Shown here in pieces: positions 8,757 through 13,230 of a DNA stretch of 13,230 nt. Origin of the DNA: Physocladia obscura (lineage: Eukaryota; Chytridiomycota; Chytridiomycetes; Chytridiales; Chytriomycetaceae); NCBI GenBank assembly GCA_027596945.1, contig JADGJH010000909.1, positions 1-13,230 on the forward strand, written 5' to 3'. Numbering within the stretch: the stretch's first letter is position 1; every line of letters begins with the position of its first letter. Made by a program: the position numbers and the translations under genes. Under the pieces are notes generated by a model. That model made no database searches. It was not told the origin of the DNA and saw only the letters and a list, made by a program, of their open reading frames with translations.

Positions 8757-9171
8757 GGTACCCAACGAAAACAATTTAATTACCGAACAGCCACAAACAA
8801 AGCAATTTCAATTTCTGACCTTGTTTCCGCTGACTTTTCAGATCCTGAATTTGACGTTCAACGTGAAATATGTATGCGTTCTCAAAATTCTTGTAGCAAG
8901 AATGCTTTTGTCTTACTTCACAAAATCGATCCTGAAGAACACGAAACGGACGACATTTTGCATATGATGTGAAAACTGGGTAAGGTGCAAGGCAGTGAGT
9001 ATATAATGTGCCTTTACGTTTAAAATCAATTGACGCCTTTTTACGTTACAACCATCTGGAAAAATATATTTGTTCGTCTGTTACCGCGTGAAGATTGACA
9101 GCAAATTGATTGCAATGAAAAATTTGCCACTGGAACGCTGCTCTAACCGCCCACACCGCTCTGGTTCTTAA
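8757..9171 (+). pseudogene. coding-like fragments in shifting frames, unknown family
   Basis: Three overlapping or adjacent frames read like protein, in order along the plus strand. Frame A, 8757-8972, follows a pyrimidine-rich TTAG acceptor-like site and includes ISISDLVSADFSDPEFDVQ and SKNAFVLLHKIDPEEHETDD, ending in TGA. Frame B, about 9002-9091, includes VPLRLKSIDAFLRYNHLEKY. Frame C, about 9082-9171, includes YRVKIDSKLIAMKNLPLERC. None has a convincing ATG, and the spacing between A and B is too short for an intron. The likeliest reading is one gene broken by indels. A gene with several small introns cannot be excluded. I do not recognise the family. Confidence 0.35.
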
Positions 9172-9236
9172 TAGTAGCACCGTACTTTTTGAACAAAAAA
9201 TTAGTTAGAATAATTGAAAATGTGAAAAACGGGTAA

Positions 9237-9635
9237 GTGATTGATGCATCGACTTTTGAATCTTTCTTTATTGATCAACGCACATCGCTGGACAGCGTAT
9301 TTGCTTGTCTTTTTCGGTAAATTTTTGCATCAAAAAATAATTTGTTGCTGGAGATCAAGACTGTCTTCCTGTTTGATGGACAGGGATGGTGAAAATTTTT
9401 GTGAAATCAGGAAAAACAAAAACAAAAAACCATATCATTTACACCGTCTCTAATATTGCCGATAGAATTATTAATTTGATTTGAATCCTTTCTCTGGAGT
9501 TTGTGATCACTTTATTCTTACATTAATTTGAATTTGGCAGTCCGCCCAAAGTTCATTACTGAAATTAAGTTGTCAATTGTCAATGCTGAAAGTAATTTGT
9601 GGCAAAACTACGCTACTCTTTCAGTAGGTCTTTAA
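9237..9635 (+). pseudogene. further coding-like fragments, probably the same decayed gene
   Basis: Segments with protein-like composition continue rightward: 9237-9320 (VIDASTFESFFIDQRTSLDS), then the same frame after a TAA (LLLEIKTVFLFDGQGW), then a shifted frame (VKIFVKSG and HIIYTVSNIADRIINLI) to a TGA near 9480, then 9507-9635 (FITEIKLSIVNAESNLWQ). Stops fall between segments and the frame changes at least twice. One stop, at 9318, coincides with a GTAAAT donor-like site, so some breaks could be introns. A frame starting at ATG 9244 covers part of the same stretch but reads less like a protein. No family recognised. Confidence 0.3.
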
Positions 9636-10391
9636 AATCAATGGAAATGTACACCAGCAAAGGGGCATTATTTTTTTTAAATAAAAAGAAGCAAAAAAAA
9701 AAAAAAGAAAAAAAAGGAATCTGTTGTGTTCAAGCCAAGCGAATAAAAACTGAGGGAAAAAGGAAGTGGATGTGCATTAAGCAAAACAAGTACAGAACAA
9801 AAATAACACGAGAATAAAATGCGTGCATAGACCGAGGCTGGCAAAGTCCAAAAATAACAATAATTATGAGAATAATGCTGGCCATCAAGCTGACAACAAC
9901 TTTGATGATTTTAGTAACGCTGCTGCTTTTGAAAGGACGTAAACTTTATTTTAGTAAAGCTTGATCTGGCGAATGCTGAATATTATAAAGTACAGGCGTA
10001 CCAATGGTAATCTTACATTAAATTTGAAGTTTATAATTTACTTCTAAGAAGGTCAATAAAATTCGCTTTGTTTATTTAAATTTCTTCACTCCAAAACTAA
10101 AAACTATTCACCTTTTTTCTACTAGAATTCACAGATGAATTTGTATCTATGTAACACGACATGAATTCTAATTGTCGATTGGATTTTATTTTTATTTTGG
10201 GGTCTTACGGTTAAAAAAAATTTGAATCAGATTTTTCGATAATATTAATTTGAAGGATATTTTTAATTGCGTGATACCACTTGTTTCTTTGTTTTTGGAG
10301 CTTAATTTTGATTGGTTGGCTTAAAAGTTTTTTTCTTTTTTTTTACAAAATCCAAGTCGGTTTTACATATTTATAGATACTCATCTTACTT
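9636..10391. other. AT-rich spacer with one Asn-rich coding-like segment
   Basis: This is mostly AT-rich, with a long A-rich tract at about 9690-9718. A short plus-strand segment, about 9816-9950, encodes an Asn-rich run (NNNNYENNAGHQADNNFDDF) ending in TAA; it may be another remnant of the decayed locus. Two 9-base arms, TAGAATTCA at 10123-10131 and TGAATTCTA at 10162-10170, form an inverted repeat with a 30-base loop. No intact gene is seen. Confidence 0.35.
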
Positions 10392-10604
10392 ATGTTTTGG
10401 ACAAACGATCTAGAACATAGGTTTTGTGTAGGTTTTGTGATAGTTCAGAAACTTAACCCTAAAAATAATTTAATTGGTTGTCATCCCGAATTGGGTTTTC
10501 ATAGGAGAACAATATGGATTTATCGATTAAACGAAAACAAAGAGTTATTTGTCAAAAAATATATGGAAGCAGATGCTATAATATTAGATAGCGCCACTAT
10601 TTAA
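10392..10604 (+). CDS. small coding-like ORF, possible gene fragment
   Basis: An ATG-initiated 70-codon frame reads MFWTNDLEHRFCVGFVIVQK at its start and later includes GCHPELGFHRRTIWIYRL and FVKKYMEADAIILD. Composition is balanced and protein-like, unlike the spacer frames around it, but codon use is AT-rich, as in the decayed loci at 1887 and 8757. It has no signal peptide or recognised motif. A telobox-like word lies inside it at 10452. It ends 42 bases before the ATG of the eight-helix gene. It may be a fragment of a dead gene or part of that gene's leader. Low confidence that it is translated. Confidence 0.25.
   Translation: MFWTNDLEHRFCVGFVIVQKLNPKNNLIGCHPELGFHRRTIWIYRLNENKELFVKKYMEADAIILDSATI
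10452..10461 (+). promoter_or_regulatory. telobox-like CTTAACCCTA upstream of the eight-helix gene
   Basis: The sequence AAACTTAACCCTAAAAA is the third copy of the CTTAACCCT word, here with the full AACCCTAA core. It is about 190 bases upstream of the ATG at 10647. It lies inside a small open frame, so it may be coincidental. Confidence 0.3.
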
Positions 10605-10646
10605 TTTGAGGCATAAGATCAAGAATCGAATCAAAATTGTTTGCAA

Positions 10647-11795
10647 ATGAAACACGACTGCACTCAAATTGGTACTGTGGCGGTGGAGGAAGCAAAGGCC
10701 GTTGCGGTGCCCTTGGACGAATCGAGCGACAATGCAGTGTTGAGGGCTTTCTTGGCTCTCACGGCAATGAACAAAGGAATAAGCAAATCGTGGCGCTTCT
10801 GGACCGGCGCGCTTGTCGGATGCGGTCTCCAGTTCGCCGTCGTTGGCGTGATTATCGCCGTGAGTCCCATCCCCAGCCGCCATGCCACCGTCCTGGCCGC
10901 CGTCTTCTCAGTCCTAGTGGCGCTCTGTGGGGTCACTGCCATCTACTGGTTCGCCAGGAACAAGAACCCAGTCTTGCACCCGCTGCCACTCACTTTTTTC
11001 ATCTCCGGTCTGCAACTTGCCGCCTCATTGGTTATCTTGGTAAGCATGATTGTTGTTTTGGCTATGCCAGGGTTCACCTCCATCACCCGCTATGCAACCA
11101 CATATGTTCTCCAATCTCAAGTTGGCGTTATGATTCTCGTTTGTATTGCAAATCTCATTTACACAAACCAAGTGGTCAACAAACACCCGGAAATCGCCCG
11201 GTTGCGGCGCATAGCTCGTGCACAGACGAGGCGCCCTGCTCAGAGTATCAAGATTATGTTTACGATGTATCATATGTACACGGCTGCATTAATTGGCACT
11301 CTCATCAACTTGGTCACGCTATTTGCTGTTTATGGCGTTTACACGAGCGATATTTCAACATCACTATTGGTGGGCGAGCTTGTTGGGCAGATTATTGTTT
11401 CCTTTTTGTTTTTGGTACCAGCAGTGCTGCTTTACAAGTATCGTAATGATCCCGCACGTGTGGCGGCAAACAAAATTTTCACCGAGTCTTCGTCAGCAGC
11501 TGTTAAACTGAAACAAACTTTTGAGTTACGCTTCTTGACTGTCAGGGCGGTTTGGCTTGGAATGGCACTTGGAATGCTTTTGGATCTGTTGGTGATTATT
11601 TTCACATTTGTGGGCGTCACTGGCAGTTTTGCGCCTGATGGATCCCTGTTTGACAGGATTGCGATTGTTTTGGTGATACCAACTCTAGCGGTTGTGGGGT
11701 TTGGGTATATTGGGGTTATAGGATATATGTTGTATTTTGTTCGTCAAGCGGCTCGGAAAGCTAAATTAGCTGTTGCTGCAAATGCGCCCTCTTAA
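10647..11795 (+). CDS. eight-helix membrane protein with four two-helix repeats, unknown family
   Basis: Single exon, 382 aa from the ATG at 10647 to TAA. The frame also contains an upstream TTG, which I did not use. The first 45 residues are soluble. Eight hydrophobic helices lie at about 50-74, 80-102, 114-140, 151-175, 208-232, 239-264, 298-325 and 337-365, followed by a short basic tail. The helices form four pairs. Odd helices share a Gly-rich start and one buried polar residue (Gln62 in CGLQF, Gln123 in SGLQL, Asn221 in LINL, Asp313 in LLDL). Even helices 2, 4 and 6 end in an aromatic-basic segment leading to Pro (YWFARNKNP, IYTNQVVNKHP, LYKYRNDP), and helix 8 ends LYFVRQAARK. I know no family with this pattern. 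The basic loops place the N terminus and the even-helix ends in the cytoplasm by the positive-inside rule. Transport or receptor function cannot be told apart. GC content is high for the window and the frame is unbroken, so it is under constraint. Confidence 0.8.
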   Translation: MKHDCTQIGTVAVEEAKAVAVPLDESSDNAVLRAFLALTAMNKGISKSWRFWTGALVGCGLQFAVVGVIIAVSPIPSRHATVLAAVFSVLVALCGVTAIYWFARNKNPVLHPLPLTFFISGLQLAASLVILVSMIVVLAMPGFTSITRYATTYVLQSQVGVMILVCIANLIYTNQVVNKHPEIARLRRIARAQTRRPAQSIKIMFTMYHMYTAALIGTLINLVTLFAVYGVYTSDISTSLLVGELVGQIIVSFLFLVPAVLLYKYRNDPARVAANKIFTESSSAAVKLKQTFELRFLTVRAVWLGMALGMLLDLLVIIFTFVGVTGSFAPDGSLFDRIAIVLVIPTLAVVGFGYIGVIGYMLYFVRQAARKAKLAVAANAPS

Positions 11796-11862
11796 TTGTA
11801 TTTGGCTTTTTTTTTTCTCGAATTCTATATAATAGTTATTTGCCAAATATATAGTTTTTGTT

Positions 11863-11879
11863 CAAATATTAAATATTTG
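11863..11879. repeat. 17-bp AT palindrome after the eight-helix gene
   Basis: CAAATATT and AATATTTG form perfect 8-base arms around a single A, 68 bases after the stop codon. It could act in 3'-end formation or simply reflect AT bias. Confidence 0.45.
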
Positions 11880-11960
11880 TAGTTCGACTAACTCTGGTAT
11901 CCGCCAACTGTTTTTTTTCCAAGTTCATTTTATTATTTTTTTCACTTACCAAACAACCTT

Positions 11961-11978
11961 TGTAATATTTATATTACA
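11961..11978. repeat. 18-bp palindrome TGTAATAT-TT-ATATTACA
   Basis: Perfect 8-base arms with a 2-base centre. This is the second palindrome within 120 bases. It lies between two rightward genes, so it could be a protein-binding site or part of 3' processing of the upstream gene. Confidence 0.45.
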
Positions 11979-12330
11979 GCAGGTGGTTGGAAGGGCATTA
12001 AAATAACAGTGCTCCTTAATGCAATTCAGCTTGTTTTGCCATATGACAATTGCCAACAAAAAATTTATATTTTCTGAATTGAATTAATTTTTTGCTTAAT
12101 ACACAAGTATTGGATCGTGAAAATATAAATAACAAAAAAATAACGAAGAAAAATTACTCATATCACATACAAATTATCTGATTGAAAAAGAAGGAAAAAA
12201 AAAGAAGCAATCTCAAAAACACTGCAAAGATTTAAGCAACAACAAGCTGATTATCAAAATCTCAAATAAAATTCAGTGCAAATTTTAAAACAGCAATAAT
12301 AAATTGGCATATTTACAAGCAACACGGACT

Positions 12331-12340
12331 TATATAAAAA
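12331..12340 (+). promoter_or_regulatory. TATA box of the expansin-like gene
   Basis: TATATAAAAA lies 83-92 bases upstream of the ATG at 12423, a normal fungal TATA position if transcription starts 30-60 bases downstream. Confidence 0.45.
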
Positions 12341-12422
12341 TAAAAAGAGTATTGTCAAGTTTTGTCACGCCTAAGAACGAAATTGCTAAATTATAAAAGT
12401 GTTTCAAGCATTAAAAAGAAGA

Positions 12423-13103
12423 ATGCTTGCAACAATATCTTTTCTTGCAGCACTGGTCGTCACTGAAGCAAGCGCGACAATTTCAGCGTCCGCTGTTCGC
12501 GGCTCATACTGGGCGGCAACAACAGACTCTGGCGGCTGCTCGCTACCAATTGCCAAATACTCATCAACTCACAGTGCGGTTGCGTTGGGCGACCAAACAG
12601 CACTCGGTACGCTTTCTTTCCAGCACTACTACTGCGGCCAAATCGTTTCCATCAATTGCGGCCACGGTGCCGTAACAGCGATCGTGGCCAGCACTTGCAA
12701 CATTGGCGGCCACGACTGCGGCGTTGACATGATCGCGCCCACGTGGAACGCCGCCACCAATAGTGCGTCGCCCGGCCTCACCACGTGTTCCGTTGCGCTT
12801 ACCACTGAAAACCCAATTGCGTTAACTACCGCCGCCGTCTGCTACTATCGGCCAAACAGCGAGTTTACAAATCAGTACTTCAAGATTCTTGGCGTGCTGA
12901 ATACCGGCGGGCGTCTTGTTTCAGGCGCAACTGTTAGGAGTTCTGCTGGTTTTGTGTCAAGTGGTAATTGGTATCAGTTTGCTGCTGGTGGAATTCCGTT
13001 CAAAAGCACAAATTCGGTTGTTTTCACTTATACAGATGGTACAAAAAGCACTTTTGCTTTGAGTGCCTGTGTTCAGCCGACTGGTGTACAGATCTTTTCT
13101 TAA
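12423..13103 (+). CDS. secreted expansin/barwin-like protein
   Basis: Single exon, 226 aa. The ATG at 12423 is chosen because it starts a clean signal peptide (MLATISFLAALVVTEASA); the open frame extends 24 bases upstream without an ATG. Residues about 25-125 look like a double-psi beta-barrel of the RlpA/expansin/barwin type: GSYW near the start, CGQIVSINC (71-79), a central AIVASTC (86-92) and HDCGVDMIAPTW (97-108), the last matching the CxxxDL-type segment of expansins. Residues about 150-226 resemble the second, Ig-like expansin domain: YFKILGVLNTGG, GNWYQF, then SVVFTYTDGTKSTFAL and a closing CVQPTGVQIF. Eight Cys (39, 71, 79, 92, 99, 122, 140, 216) could give four disulfides. Known relatives loosen cellulose or chitin networks without hydrolysis, or bind wall polysaccharide. 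Whether this one acts on its own wall or on a plant or algal substrate is not visible. Confidence 0.75.
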   Translation: MLATISFLAALVVTEASATISASAVRGSYWAATTDSGGCSLPIAKYSSTHSAVALGDQTALGTLSFQHYYCGQIVSINCGHGAVTAIVASTCNIGGHDCGVDMIAPTWNAATNSASPGLTTCSVALTTENPIALTTAAVCYYRPNSEFTNQYFKILGVLNTGGRLVSGATVRSSAGFVSSGNWYQFAAGGIPFKSTNSVVFTYTDGTKSTFALSACVQPTGVQIFS

Positions 13104-13122
13104 ATGCAAAATCATTTCATTC

Positions 13123-13141
13123 TTTTTTTTTTTTTTTTTTT
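13123..13141 (+). repeat. T19 run after the expansin-like gene
   Basis: Nineteen consecutive T begin 20 bases after the stop codon. The rest of the window to 13230 is A/T homopolymer-rich with no supported gene. Confidence 0.6.
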
Positions 13142-13230
13142 GAACGAAAATTTTTAATTGAAAGAGAAAAAAATTTAAAAGCAAAAAAAAATTTTATTAA
13201 AAAAATGCGGAAAAAAGGTTGATTTGGATA

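Larger units (their letters stand above)
11796..12422. other. AT-rich spacer with palindromes and the expansin-like promoter
   Basis: No ORF is supported. The left part holds two AT-rich palindromes (11863-11879 and 11961-11978). The right part is purine/AT-rich and leads to a TATA-like TATATAAAAA at 12331, about 90 bases before the next ATG. Confidence 0.45.

Noticed and set aside
8757..8972. HMG-box (mating-type) reading of the SKNAFVLLHK segment
   Set aside because: Only the NAF-like start fits; the conserved Trp and Lys positions of an HMG box are absent downstream.
10637..11446. 269-codon open frame on the plus strand
   Set aside because: Out-of-frame shadow of the eight-helix gene; Cys/His/Arg-rich composition with no ATG-led domain, while the overlapping frame is a clean membrane protein.
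1..13230. CRISPR arrays, insertion sequences, rRNA genes
   Set aside because: No regularly spaced repeats, terminal inverted repeats with target duplications, or rRNA-like sequence was seen; the intron-bearing genes indicate a eukaryote.

Overview
This looks like nuclear DNA of a fungus, most likely a zoosporic chytrid (Chytridiomycota). Genes are moderately GC-rich islands in very AT-rich, homopolymer-laden spacers. Introns are short (64-109 nt), GT-AG, with CTGAC/CTTAAC-type branch points. The protein families (KNH/Kre9-type wall protein, Zn2Cys6 regulator, ABCG half-transporter with a Cys-rich ectodomain, expansin-like protein) fit a walled fungus. Species and family assignments are from reading alone; no database was searched.

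Layout. 1-83 (-): possible 5' end of a gene running off the left edge. 190-350 (-): remnant that looks like the C-terminal tail of a PI31-type proteasome regulator, split over two frames. 984-1667 (+): three-exon secreted, probably GPI-anchored KNH-type protein. 1887-2636 (+): AT-rich decayed gene with an intact-looking intron but a frame break and an in-frame stop. 2798-5712 (-): four-exon ABCG half-transporter, 891 aa, all ATPase motifs intact. 6345-8408 (-): two-exon Zn2Cys6 transcription factor, 663 aa, directly upstream of the transporter on the same strand. 8757-9635 (+): coding-like fragments in shifting frames, probably a second pseudogene. 10392-10604 (+): isolated coding-like ORF. 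10647-11795 (+): single-exon eight-helix membrane protein of no family I recognise, apparently built from four two-helix repeats. 12423-13103 (+): single-exon secreted expansin/barwin-like two-domain protein.

How they may work together. The regulator/transporter pair recalls fungal drug-resistance modules in which a Zn2Cys6 protein controls an ABCG pump, but this is inference from adjacency. The KNH-type and expansin-like proteins both point to the cell surface or to loosening of polysaccharide. A telobox-like CTTAACCCT word occurs in the region upstream of three of the five intact genes. The eight-helix repeat protein and the two decaying AT-rich loci are the least explained parts of the window.
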